Of a stretch of DNA of 64,000 nt, positions 27,339-36,518 are shown piece after piece. The position numbers and the translations under genes are program-made. The notes below the pieces were generated by a model. It did not search any database. It was not told the DNA's origin and saw nothing but the letters and a program-made list of their open reading frames with translations. How positions within the stretch are numbered: position 1 is the first letter of the stretch; the number at the start of each line of letters is the position of its first letter. The DNA lies in the NCBI GenBank assembly GCA_002839805.1, contig PGYT01000001.1:155530-219529 (forward strand). The letters are read 5' to 3'. Source of the stretch: Ignavibacteriae bacterium HGW-Ignavibacteriae-2. GTDB lineage: Bacteria; Bacteroidota; Ignavibacteria; Ignavibacteriales; Melioribacteraceae.

Positions 27339-28352
27339 CTAATATGCAAATTTGATTGAGAATCTATGAACATCGCTAAAAATACTATAAGGCGCGTAAG
27401 CATAATCTATTCCAATACCAACACCTGCAAGGTTCTGTTTAATACCAATGCCCGCTGCGAATCCGCCGTCGTCGCGAGGGAAATTATAGCCGGCACGCAA
27501 AGAGAAAGAATTTATAAAGGTATATTCGCTGCCTATATAAATTTGTTCGGGATAATCCCTCGGATGTGATGCGTCGACTGATAGAAGTAAAGAATGTTTA
27601 GTTTTATCCAATTCTATAATATCAACCAAATCCATTGACATTCCAATCTGGAAAATGAGCGGAAGCTGAAATCCTTCTTCTATATATTTTAATTCTTCTG
27701 AAAAATTTCTGATACTCATACCGAGGTTCAGGCTTTCAAAACCTGTCCTGTAAATTAATCCGAAATCGAAAGCAAATACATCCGTTTCGAATTTTTCCTC
27801 ACTATAACCCCCGCTAATAATACCAGTTTTTCCGTTTCCAATAAGGGATTGACGAACATATTTCAAATTTCCACCAATAGAAAATTTTTGGGAGAGACTT
27901 CGCGCGTAGCCCAGTCCAATAGAAACAGCCGTTGGCGAATATGTTCCAACATCAAGAAAACCTTTGTCGTTCGTTGATCTAACGGTTTCCTTAAAATCAC
28001 CATAATCAACCGAGACCAAAGAAATACCGAATACTCCCCCCACTGGGCCGAATGGTTGAAAAGCGGCTGTGGCTGAAAGATAATTTATATCAGCAATCCA
28101 TTGTGTCTGGTTAAATTCAAAATCCACCATAGTTGGAATTTCGGACATAGCGGCTGGATTATAAAGCATAGCAGATGATCCGCCGTGTAAAGATGTGATA
28201 GCATCTGCCATTCCGGCGTTGTGAGCGTTAGTAGAAACATTCAAAAATTTCATTCCGGATTGAGCCAGCTTTTTATTTTGAGCCGAAGAAGTGGATATTA
28301 ACAAACCGGCGATTATAATCGTTAAACTTATTCTAATGATTTTTGTTTTCAT
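27339..28352 (-). CDS. PorV/PorQ-family outer-membrane barrel (cassette I)
   Basis: 337 aa. A signal peptide is followed by KFLNVSTNAHNAGMADA and a YNPAAM motif, the N-terminal hallmark of the PorV/PorQ (UPF0164) family of FadL-like 14-strand barrels. The remainder alternates amphipathic strands and ends FSIKFAY. PorV is the T9SS shuttle that hands cargo from the translocon to the attachment complex. Paralogues embedded in operons probably serve the proteins encoded beside them. It lies 30 bp after the 703-aa gene and 35 bp before the lipoprotein gene. It is a clear paralogue of the 340-aa protein at 46187-47209. Confidence 0.85.
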   Translation of the reverse strand: MKTKIIRISLTIIIAGLLISTSSAQNKKLAQSGMKFLNVSTNAHNAGMADAITSLHGGSSAMLYNPAAMSEIPTMVDFEFNQTQWIADINYLSATAAFQPFGPVGGVFGISLVSVDYGDFKETVRSTNDKGFLDVGTYSPTAVSIGLGYARSLSQKFSIGGNLKYVRQSLIGNGKTGIISGGYSEEKFETDVFAFDFGLIYRTGFESLNLGMSIRNFSEELKYIEEGFQLPLIFQIGMSMDLVDIIELDKTKHSLLLSVDASHPRDYPEQIYIGSEYTFINSFSLRAGYNFPRDDGGFAAGIGIKQNLAGVGIGIDYAYAPYSIFSDVHRFSIKFAY

Positions 28353-28382
28353 TTATTTACCCGATTTCAATAATAACTTAAG

Positions 28383-30494
28383 TTATCTGATAATGGCGAA
28401 TTTTAATATTTCCTTTTTACCATTCTCCGAACCACCATCAAGATTTGTTACAACGGCAATATAAATTCCGCTTACAACAAGTTGATTGGAGGATGTATTT
28501 AAATCCCAGAAAGCGTCGCCGCTGCCGTCTATATGTTCAATTTCTCTTATTAACTCACCGAGTTCGGTAAATATCTGAATTTTACATTTGCCCGGAATGT
28601 CGAAGAACGCCAGCCTGTTTTTACGTGCAGGAAAAAGTAAATTGGTCTGATCTGCCGAAATTATGTATGGGTTCGGCACTACTCTCATGTCCGATAATTT
28701 TTCGCCCGGTTTACGCTTTAATCTGGCTGGATCGAAAGTTTGCGTGTAAAATCTTCCGCTTTTAAGAGAAGTATTTTTCGGTGTAAGACCGCCACCGTTA
28801 TTATCGATAGGGTCACCGACAGCCACAACATAATAATAATAATCGACACCTCTTGTAGGCGTTGTATCTGCAAACGCAAATTCATCGGGCTTGGCTTTAT
28901 ATACCAGCGTGTAAGTGCTATCGTAATTTCCGCGAGCTCTATAAATTTCGAAACCTGTTACAGCCGGACCTTCGCCGTTGTGGTTCCATTTTAATGAAAT
29001 TTTATCTCCTTCACCAACAACTTCCAATTTATTTGGAGGGTAAGGATTTTCGGATGCTGTAAATCCGTTTCCGCTGTTAAAATTTGCTGTAATTCGTCCG
29101 AATGTTTTCATCAACGAATCTTTTCCGGTCAGAACCCATTCATTCTTTTTAACATCAGTTATTTTACCCTGCTTGAATTTTCTGCCTATCGAAATTGTAC
29201 TGTCGTAAGACATCCCGCTAGCTGCTTCGGCCCATACAATTTTAACGCTATCCCCGTGAGCAAGCGTATAAGGTCCATATCCTATTGTTGCGGAATAACC
29301 GCCTGAAGAGCCAAGAGCAGGATCTGTTTTTTGAATGGCGAAATTCCCCGATGGTTCTACTTTATAAGCGTGTCTTGGATTTTTATGACCTGCGGTAATA
29401 AAACGTTCGTATTCTTCACTCATATTAGTGCTATTAAAGGCATCGTTATTCGATGTTAGTTTGTCGTCAGACATTTCCCAACTGGTTGTAGTAGGTTGAC
29501 TAACATTATCAGCTGGATTTGTAGGTGAAGTATCGGCATGCAATGTTAATTGACCAATAAACTGAGAAGAACCCAATCGTCCAACTGTATCGGTAGCGGC
29601 TAAATATCCGCGTGAAGTTTTAGGAACCCATATTGGCCCGCCGATATTATCGTAAGTAACTTCTTTACCGGGCCAGTAACCGTGCCAGGCAAACATACAA
29701 CGGTATTTTTCGTTAGTGGGATCTGGCAAAAGTCCGTCACCACGGGCGTCAATCATTGTTTGTAATCCCCAACCGCTGCCGTTTCCAATTACAAAACGTG
29801 TATTAGCAGATACGGACCATCTGTTCTGATAATAAGCGTATAGATCAGTTACTGTAGATGAGGGCAATTCAATTTCATCGTCATCATCCACATTTCCTGT
29901 ATTTACCATAGTTACTTCATGAACTATATAATTATCGTGGTATTGTTGACTGAACTGATAAATTTTTCTTTTTAATGTTATCCCAAGCTGAGTATTAACT
30001 TCATTGTAAATCATTCTGTCGTATGGAAGACTTGGATCAATTTCCATATCATCGTTAGCAATAAAGGTCTCAGCAAACGATTCCAATCCATCTACAGTTA
30101 CTTCGGGGGCGGAAAATTTGGAGACAACTTTAAATTTGACGGGGAAAAACTCATTGGCTCCGTTTACACGCGGGCCAATATGAACAACTTTATGCAGCCA
30201 ATTTTTGCCTCCAAACTGAGCCGCATCTGTAAAGTTTTTTGCGCCTAACCATAATCCTTTAGCGGCCTGCATATCCATCCAGCTGTAAAGAGCGGGCCAG
30301 CGCATGCCGTATTGCTGCTCACCTACAAGTCCAACTTCAATTTCGGCTCCAAACTCGGAGTACCAATTATGCAGAGATCCGATGGCCATCCATCGTGTTC
30401 TTCCTTGTGCCATTAACGAAGAAATACTTACAAAAAACAAAAGGAATAATAGAGTTATAAAAATCTTTTTCTTAATATTTGTATTCTGATTCAT
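28383..30494 (-). CDS. Large secreted protein with fibronectin III and VVPNPY-type C-terminal domain (cassette I)
   Basis: 703 aa from the ATG at 30494 (GAGGGA ribosome site); a longer TTG start at 30539 would overlap the receptor gene. A signal peptide ends near LMAQG. The central region (about 30-470) has no recognised domain. A fibronectin III domain (about 490-580) begins PYPPNKLEVVGEGDKISLKW. The C-terminal domain (about 600-703) has MRVVPNPYIIS, KIQIFTELGELIREI and SGIYIAVVTN. That differs from the common NYPNPFNP sorting domain but has the same beta-sandwich logic and may be a second class of T9SS signal. It directly follows the SusC-like receptor gene, the slot held by SusD in Bacteroidetes, but no SusD similarity is seen. 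Confidence 0.75.
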   Translation of the reverse strand: MNQNTNIKKKIFITLLFLLFFVSISSLMAQGRTRWMAIGSLHNWYSEFGAEIEVGLVGEQQYGMRWPALYSWMDMQAAKGLWLGAKNFTDAAQFGGKNWLHKVVHIGPRVNGANEFFPVKFKVVSKFSAPEVTVDGLESFAETFIANDDMEIDPSLPYDRMIYNEVNTQLGITLKRKIYQFSQQYHDNYIVHEVTMVNTGNVDDDDEIELPSSTVTDLYAYYQNRWSVSANTRFVIGNGSGWGLQTMIDARGDGLLPDPTNEKYRCMFAWHGYWPGKEVTYDNIGGPIWVPKTSRGYLAATDTVGRLGSSQFIGQLTLHADTSPTNPADNVSQPTTTSWEMSDDKLTSNNDAFNSTNMSEEYERFITAGHKNPRHAYKVEPSGNFAIQKTDPALGSSGGYSATIGYGPYTLAHGDSVKIVWAEAASGMSYDSTISIGRKFKQGKITDVKKNEWVLTGKDSLMKTFGRITANFNSGNGFTASENPYPPNKLEVVGEGDKISLKWNHNGEGPAVTGFEIYRARGNYDSTYTLVYKAKPDEFAFADTTPTRGVDYYYYVVAVGDPIDNNGGGLTPKNTSLKSGRFYTQTFDPARLKRKPGEKLSDMRVVPNPYIISADQTNLLFPARKNRLAFFDIPGKCKIQIFTELGELIREIEHIDGSGDAFWDLNTSSNQLVVSGIYIAVVTNLDGGSENGKKEILKFAIIR

Positions 30495-30525
30495 TTGTCC
30501 CTCAGAAATAAGCTGGTTTATTAAC

Positions 30526-33500
30526 CTAGAATAATTCAAGTGATAGTTTCAGAGCAAAATAAATTTGCCTTGGATTTAAGAATGTAAAATATGCCTGATT
30601 GGGCATATCAATGTATTGTTTATTTTTAAGAATCTTACTCAACTTACCGTTATCGACTGTATCCCAGCCTTGTCCGTTATATTCGTAATAATTATTAGTA
30701 GTTTTATCCCAATAAATTGCACCGCTTTTAACATCGCTTGCTCTAATAGCAGCAACATTAGGAACCGCAACAACAGGTGTAAATTCACCCGACCTTCTAT
30801 AATCGCCGGGAACATCATCACCAGGAATGTTTAGGTACGAACCCGAAATCTCATCACCGATATTTTTAGGTAAGTGTAAAGATTTCATATAACTTAGATA
30901 ATCGTCACCATCTGTATAGCCGTAACCATTAGACATATTCTTAAAATTAAATACGTTAGTCACATCGAGTATAAATTCTAAATTGAGCACATCGGCAATA
31001 TCAATTCCTTTGGAAAATCTTAAATCAACATTCCAATAATCTTTCCACTGCACATTATAAATAATACCAGGTATGGATCCGCCGCCTGTCCAAGTGAAAT
31101 ATTGACCGCTGCTCCAATCGCCAAGAAGGCTAATTCTAAAATCGCCTAAAGGATATATTCCGCCAATTTCCGGACCTAAATCTTCGGGAGTAAAGAAGTT
31201 CAGATTTGCTCTGCCATAAGGGCGAGGTATTGGTTTATCCTGTTCCGAATCATCGGTAATACGTTCATATTCCCTTTGTTTCGAAGGATTTTCGTAATAC
31301 TGAAGATAACCAAAACGTCCGCTTGTTCTTACATCATAGGTGTAGTTAACAAATCCCTGGAACCAACTGCCTCTGTTTTTACTTAATGTTAATTCAAAAC
31401 CGCGAATATCTCTGTAGGAATTAGGTTCACTTATAACATAATCGACGTCCCTGTTGCGATTAATATAGCTTACAAGCACCGGCTGTTCGGTAACATCTTT
31501 ATAATAACCGGCAACCCTTAGTAGGAACATATCAAATAAATTATGCTCGTATCCTAATTCATACTGAACAGTTTTTTCCAAAGGGTTATTCGGATTCGCG
31601 ATTCTTGCAAGAGAATTATCAAAACTATTAATTCTTAATAAATACAAATTCTCAGGTGTTGGGAAAGATCTTGTATGACCATAGTTAAAGTATAGTTTAC
31701 TATTGATCGAAATTGGGAAAGAAATTCCAACTCGAGGACTGACATTGAGCTGTTTTTTTACAGCCGATTTATCCAACAGAGTATCGATACCTCCGATATT
31801 AATGGCTTTAAATGCCGAAGTGTACGGATCGAATACATACCACTCTCCACCCGGATCAAAATAATCGACACGTAAACCAACATTGGCAATCATACCTTCA
31901 AATTCAAGTTTATCCTGAACGTACAAAGCTCCTCTTACGGGTTTGGTATCCCATTTTGACTGTGAATTGCTCGATTGCAAAAATTGATCGAACTGGGCAT
32001 AGTTGGTCTGGTTGCGTGTATAAATAACCTGCAACCCGGCTTTAACCTGATTGTATTTATTTACCTGACTAGTAATATCAAATTTACCGGTGTATACAGC
32101 AATCACCGAACTATCGCGTGAATTACTCATACCTACACCCATTCTCATTCCGTCTATACCATCGCTTGGCGCGGGCTGAAAACCAAATGGAGCTTCATCT
32201 ACCCAATAGTTTTCACCAAATAATCTTACTAATGTTGTATCGCGCAAACTAGCAGGATTTGTGCTGTATCTCGATTCGAAACGTGAAATAATAGCTTCAT
32301 AAAAGGTTGTTGGATTAAGTACATGCGTAAATTTCGCGCCAATACTGTTTCTTTTAATTCTTGTTGGCGCCCAATAATCTGGAGCGAAAATTCGTGTATC
32401 AATAAAACTTACTCTGTCCATTTCTCCTGCAATTGAACTTGCCGAACGGAACACACCGCCAAGACCGGACCGGCTATTGTTAGTGCCTGTAGTTTCACCG
32501 GCGAGTCCGTCTATCATAAGTTTCATACCTGTATTCAAATCCGAAGTAACTTTAATCTGACCTGACCAATCCCTATATGCATCATCTGAAAGAGGTATAA
32601 TATACATATCCCGGTTTTGCCTGAATGAGGCGAAAAATCTTAATCCGCCTAATTGTTTGCTTACGAACGGAACTGGTCCGCCGAAACTCATATCCAATTC
32701 GTAGTCTGAATCTTCTATATCAAGCTGACGTCTGTGCTGCCAAAGGAATAATCGTTGGGCAGCTTCGGGAGAAAGATCATTGTTTGGATCGTCGTCGCGC
32801 ATCAAATTTTCGGATATTTTATTCCATCCTTCAAATTCTTTATATTGGCGCTGAGTAAATTCGTTCCAGGCTCCGTTTTTTGTACCCGTCCAGGCTACTT
32901 TGGGATCAAGAAAAGGACGTATCCAGTAGGAATTATAGTCGTGTGGTGATATTCCGAAATGTTTTTGACTGGCCGGCTTCAGACGTCCTATAAAACTATA
33001 GGTGTATTTATCCCGCCTTCCTTCCTTTGTAACAACGTTAATTATACCTGAACGCAAGTCACCATATTCGGCACTGAACCCGCCTGTAGTCACCTGAAGA
33101 TTTTCAATAGAAGTTACGCTTATAGCGGTGTAGGGATTATTATCCCTCTCGTCCCTGAGCGTAATTCCATTAACCACAAAAGCGGTTTCACGGGCGTTTC
33201 CGCCTCTCACCTCAAAACCGCCGTCGGTGCTTTTTACACCAGCCTGAGTAGATATTACTCTGTCGACCGAAACGGTTGGAAGATTAGCAATTTCTTCAGC
33301 GGTAATATTAGCTCTACTCGCTGATACATCCTGCTGTACAATAGGAATTACAGCCGCCGTAACAACAACTTCCTGAGTTTCAATTGATTGAGACGAAAGA
33401 GCGACGTTAATAACCGTTGTCTGATCAATATTAACCGAAACATTAGTAACAGATTGCGACGTATAACCGATGTAAGAAATTTTTAGAGTTTTTTTGCCGG

Positions 33501-33699
33501 GTGGAACGTTAAGGATTACATAATATCCTTCCAAATCCGTTGCGGCACCTAATACCGATCCTTCAACAACAACGTTAACTCCTATAAGAGCCTCGCCTGT
33601 TTTAGAATCTGTAACCGTTCCGGTAATTTTACCGGACTGTGCAAATAACAATGTTGAAAAAAAACAAAGTTGGAACAAGAGGAGTATTATTTTCCTCAT
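30526..33699 (-). CDS. SusC-like TonB-dependent receptor (cassette I)
   Basis: 1057 aa. A signal peptide ends near LFAQ. A carboxypeptidase-regulatory-like domain (about 22-108) carries GKITGTVTDSKTGEALIGVN. A TonB-box-like stretch (about 106-114, TQEVVVTAA) precedes the plug (about 120-230), with GGFEVRGGN and GGFSAEYGDLRSGIINVVT. A long 22-strand-type barrel follows and ends in Phe. Such receptors import oligosaccharides or other large ligands using TonB energy. An AGGAG ribosome site supports the ATG at 33699. It heads an operon of five genes with gaps of 28-35 bp. No SusD gene is present; the 703-aa protein takes that position. Confidence 0.92.
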   Translation of the reverse strand: MRKIILLLFQLCFFSTLLFAQSGKITGTVTDSKTGEALIGVNVVVEGSVLGAATDLEGYYVILNVPPGKKTLKISYIGYTSQSVTNVSVNIDQTTVINVALSSQSIETQEVVVTAAVIPIVQQDVSASRANITAEEIANLPTVSVDRVISTQAGVKSTDGGFEVRGGNARETAFVVNGITLRDERDNNPYTAISVTSIENLQVTTGGFSAEYGDLRSGIINVVTKEGRRDKYTYSFIGRLKPASQKHFGISPHDYNSYWIRPFLDPKVAWTGTKNGAWNEFTQRQYKEFEGWNKISENLMRDDDPNNDLSPEAAQRLFLWQHRRQLDIEDSDYELDMSFGGPVPFVSKQLGGLRFFASFRQNRDMYIIPLSDDAYRDWSGQIKVTSDLNTGMKLMIDGLAGETTGTNNSRSGLGGVFRSASSIAGEMDRVSFIDTRIFAPDYWAPTRIKRNSIGAKFTHVLNPTTFYEAIISRFESRYSTNPASLRDTTLVRLFGENYWVDEAPFGFQPAPSDGIDGMRMGVGMSNSRDSSVIAVYTGKFDITSQVNKYNQVKAGLQVIYTRNQTNYAQFDQFLQSSNSQSKWDTKPVRGALYVQDKLEFEGMIANVGLRVDYFDPGGEWYVFDPYTSAFKAINIGGIDTLLDKSAVKKQLNVSPRVGISFPISINSKLYFNYGHTRSFPTPENLYLLRINSFDNSLARIANPNNPLEKTVQYELGYEHNLFDMFLLRVAGYYKDVTEQPVLVSYINRNRDVDYVISEPNSYRDIRGFELTLSKNRGSWFQGFVNYTYDVRTSGRFGYLQYYENPSKQREYERITDDSEQDKPIPRPYGRANLNFFTPEDLGPEIGGIYPLGDFRISLLGDWSSGQYFTWTGGGSIPGIIYNVQWKDYWNVDLRFSKGIDIADVLNLEFILDVTNVFNFKNMSNGYGYTDGDDYLSYMKSLHLPKNIGDEISGSYLNIPGDDVPGDYRRSGEFTPVVAVPNVAAIRASDVKSGAIYWDKTTNNYYEYNGQGWDTVDNGKLSKILKNKQYIDMPNQAYFTFLNPRQIYFALKLSLELF

Positions 33700-33910
33700 A
33701 AGATTATTCTCCTAAAAAAAATTTATTAGGAAAGTGAAAAATTAAGAATAGAATTTAATTTTAAACCAAAGTTAAAAATTAACTACAGTTAAGTTAGAAT
33801 AAACTCAATTTAGTATCAAGAAAAACAAACTTGTAACCAAATTTTCTTTCTTAAAATGACTAAAATTTTCAAATAAGACAAGACATATTTAATTACATAA
33901 TGGTACTCAT

Positions 33911-36280
33911 CTATTTAATGAGCACCATTTTTTTAGTAAATCTGTTATTATTTGAATTCAGCGAATAAATATATATACCAGTTGGTAAATTATTAGCGTT
34001 AAATTCGAATGAATATTTACCCGCGGTAAGATTTTTATTAATTAACTGCCCTACCTGCTGCCCTAATGAATTAAAGATTTTCAGTGATGTAAATCCGTCC
34101 TCCGGTATATCGAACGTAATTTGAGTAACAGGATTGAAAGGATTTGGATAATTCTGATACAGATTATAAGCAACCGGCAGATTGAAACCTTCTTCATCTA
34201 TTCCGGAAACAGTATTAATCTGGAATTTAAATATAGGTGATGGGCTGCTGTAACCGTAGTCGTTACCGGCCATAACCCTCCAGGAGTAATATTCACCTAA
34301 CTTAAATTGCTCCGGATTGGTATATGTGGTATCCAAAATATCTTTAACGTCAAGAATAATTAGATTATCGCTCCATGAAATCACAGATTTTACAACCTGA
34401 AGTCTGTAGCTATCGGCATTTTTAACAGAATTCCATTTGAACTCAGGGTATTCGGGTACATTAACAGTTTGGTTAGGAGGATACACAAGTGTAGTTGCAA
34501 TAGGGAATCCCGTAGTAAAAGACCAAGTATCAGAGTATTCAGATTGACCTACAATATTTTTTGCCGATATACGCCAGTAATATTTTTCCTGTCCAAACAT
34601 TCCAGTCAATTTATATGTGGAATCCTGCAAGTTTTCTTTCGATATAAAAATAGTATTAAATAGAGAATCTTTAGCAACTTGTAAGGTATATGAGCTGGCG
34701 TATTGCGCGTAATTCCATGTTAGCAAAGTTGTATCTTTTTGATTTAGTTCTTCGTTGCCCGGATATGCCAGCAAAGGTGTTGAAGGAGCAGTTAATTCAA
34801 CTACATTACTTGTACTACTTTCATTATTATTTCTGTCCAGAGCCGTTACTGTAAAATAATACTCTCCAGTGTGTCCTGTTTTATTTTCGGGAATAAAACT
34901 GGTTTTCCCGGTCAACTCCGCAATGTTGGCTGAATTACTTATTATTTCCTCTCCGAAGTTTTGATCATCGGAAAGATAAACAACATAAAATCTGCCGGAA
35001 TCACCGTCGGCGGCAACCTCGGGCTTATCCCATACCAGACCGGTAACCGCTGTTGAGGCAATTCTTTCTAAGCGCAGATTAATAGGAGCATTAGGCGCTT
35101 CAGTCCCTTTCCATTCCATTACCGGCGGGATTGATACATATTTATAAAGATTGGTTTTAAGCGAATCCGTAAATCCTTTCGGATTATCTTTTAGATTCAG
35201 TGCCCTGAACATAACACTTCCTAATATTTTATCATTGCCTCGGTTATGGCGTATCTGGTTAGGCATTTCATTAACGCCCCAGTTTACTTGGCGGTATAAA
35301 GCTTGTCCAGGGTAAAAATGTCTTTCGTTTGCCGCAACGGAATCGGCCCACCAGTTTGTTAAAGATTTGTAATCCTGTCCACCACCGAAAGGCCAATAAC
35401 ATTGTGGTGTCAAATAATCGATTGAACGTTCATGCAGCCATGCAATTGCGTCGCAATAAATATCGTGATAGGCTGAAAGACCAACTATTCCCGAAGGAGT
35501 ACCGCTTTTCCATATTCCAAAGGGACTCATTCCAAACTTAACTTCGGGTCTAACTATTTGTAATGAATCGTTAATCATTTTCAGAAGTAAGTTCACATTG
35601 TCCCTGCGCCAATCACTTCGATTGTTAAAACCTCTGTTGTAAGCCGCCCAGGAGGCGTCATCCTGATTAGTGATGCCTTCGTAAGGATAAAAATAATCGT
35701 CAAAATGAATTCCGTCAATATCGTATCTGTTAACTACATCCATTACTACATCCCGCACGTATTCACGAACCATTGGAATACCGGGATCTAAAAACTGTAA
35801 ATTGTTTACACGCAATACCCACTCAGGGTGCTTTTGAGAAACATGTTTTGAATCCTGTCCATAACTGCCAACTGTTCTTGTAACACGATAAGGATTAAAC
35901 CAGGCGTGTAATTCTATTCCTCTCTTGTGAGCTTCTTCAACAGCAAAACTAAGAGGATCATAATAAGGTGAAGGAGCCTTGCCCTGCTGCCCTGTAAGCC
36001 AAAAAGACCAAGGATCATAAGGAGATTCGTACATCGCGTCGCATTCCGAACGTATCTGAAAAACCGCCGCGTTCATATTAACACTTTTAAGCATGTCCAA
36101 TAAACTTACCAATTGAGACTTTTGTACATCTGTGCTTAAATTTACAGTTGTGGGCCAATCCAGGTTGGTAACAGTTGCTATCCAGGCCGCTCTAAATTCA
36201 CGCTTTGGTAATTGATTTTGACCTTGTAAATAGAAAGAGGAGATTAATATCGTTAGAATAAGTAAACTTTTTTTCATCAT
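33911..36280 (-). CDS. GHL10-type glycoside hydrolase (DUF187) with T9SS sorting domain
   Basis: 789 aa. A signal peptide precedes a family-10-like glycosyl hydrolase TIM barrel (about 25-385) that begins REFRAAWIATVTNLDWPT and contains ELHAWFNPYRV, YDIDGIHFDDYFYP and KFGMSPFGIW, the marks of the GHL10/DUF187 family. Fibronectin-III-like domains follow (about 395-700), then a T9SS sorting domain (about 705-789) with NYPNPFNPVT. Acidic residues in HFDDYFYP are likely catalytic. The substrate is unknown; related proteins act on glucans or peptidoglycan-like glycans. The gene is 211 bp upstream of cassette I on the same strand and may be read with it. Confidence 0.87.
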   Translation of the reverse strand: MMKKSLLILTILISSFYLQGQNQLPKREFRAAWIATVTNLDWPTTVNLSTDVQKSQLVSLLDMLKSVNMNAAVFQIRSECDAMYESPYDPWSFWLTGQQGKAPSPYYDPLSFAVEEAHKRGIELHAWFNPYRVTRTVGSYGQDSKHVSQKHPEWVLRVNNLQFLDPGIPMVREYVRDVVMDVVNRYDIDGIHFDDYFYPYEGITNQDDASWAAYNRGFNNRSDWRRDNVNLLLKMINDSLQIVRPEVKFGMSPFGIWKSGTPSGIVGLSAYHDIYCDAIAWLHERSIDYLTPQCYWPFGGGQDYKSLTNWWADSVAANERHFYPGQALYRQVNWGVNEMPNQIRHNRGNDKILGSVMFRALNLKDNPKGFTDSLKTNLYKYVSIPPVMEWKGTEAPNAPINLRLERIASTAVTGLVWDKPEVAADGDSGRFYVVYLSDDQNFGEEIISNSANIAELTGKTSFIPENKTGHTGEYYFTVTALDRNNNESSTSNVVELTAPSTPLLAYPGNEELNQKDTTLLTWNYAQYASSYTLQVAKDSLFNTIFISKENLQDSTYKLTGMFGQEKYYWRISAKNIVGQSEYSDTWSFTTGFPIATTLVYPPNQTVNVPEYPEFKWNSVKNADSYRLQVVKSVISWSDNLIILDVKDILDTTYTNPEQFKLGEYYSWRVMAGNDYGYSSPSPIFKFQINTVSGIDEEGFNLPVAYNLYQNYPNPFNPVTQITFDIPEDGFTSLKIFNSLGQQVGQLINKNLTAGKYSFEFNANNLPTGIYIYSLNSNNNRFTKKMVLIK

Positions 36281-36468
36281 TTACCTTAAATATATTAGAG
36301 AATTTATTTGAATTTCATTATTGAAGAAGAAATGGTATACAAATATAAACAGTTTGCTGGAAGTTAAAAAGATAAGATTATTTTTTGCACAATATTTCTC
36401 AAATTAAATAATTTGTTTTATGGATGATTTAAGGTTCGATTGCATTAGAACTTGAGCTAATAATAACT

Positions 36469-36476
36469 TATTTTTG
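36469..36476 (+). promoter_or_regulatory. Possible -7 element of the amylase gene
   Basis: TATTTTTG matches the Bacteroidetes -7 consensus TAnnTTTG and lies 42 bp before the ATG. No TTTG at the expected -33 spacing was found, so this is weak. Confidence 0.22.
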
Positions 36477-36518
36477 ACTAATTAAATCACTTAATCAATC
36501 AATAAAAGTGCGAAAACA

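Noticed and set aside
28383..30494. SusD homologue next to the SusC-like receptor
   Set aside because: No SusD-like TPR helices or RagB/SusD pattern are visible and there is no lipobox; the protein ends in a T9SS-like beta domain.
30495..30539. Extended TTG start for the 703-aa protein
   Set aside because: It would overlap the receptor gene and put 15 residues before the real signal peptide. The ATG at 30494 has a good ribosome site.
33899..33929. Hairpin at the 3' end of the GHL10 hydrolase gene
   Set aside because: The stem overlaps the stop codon and has no U-tract on the minus strand. The T-run lies on the plus strand, where no gene ends, so I did not call a terminator.
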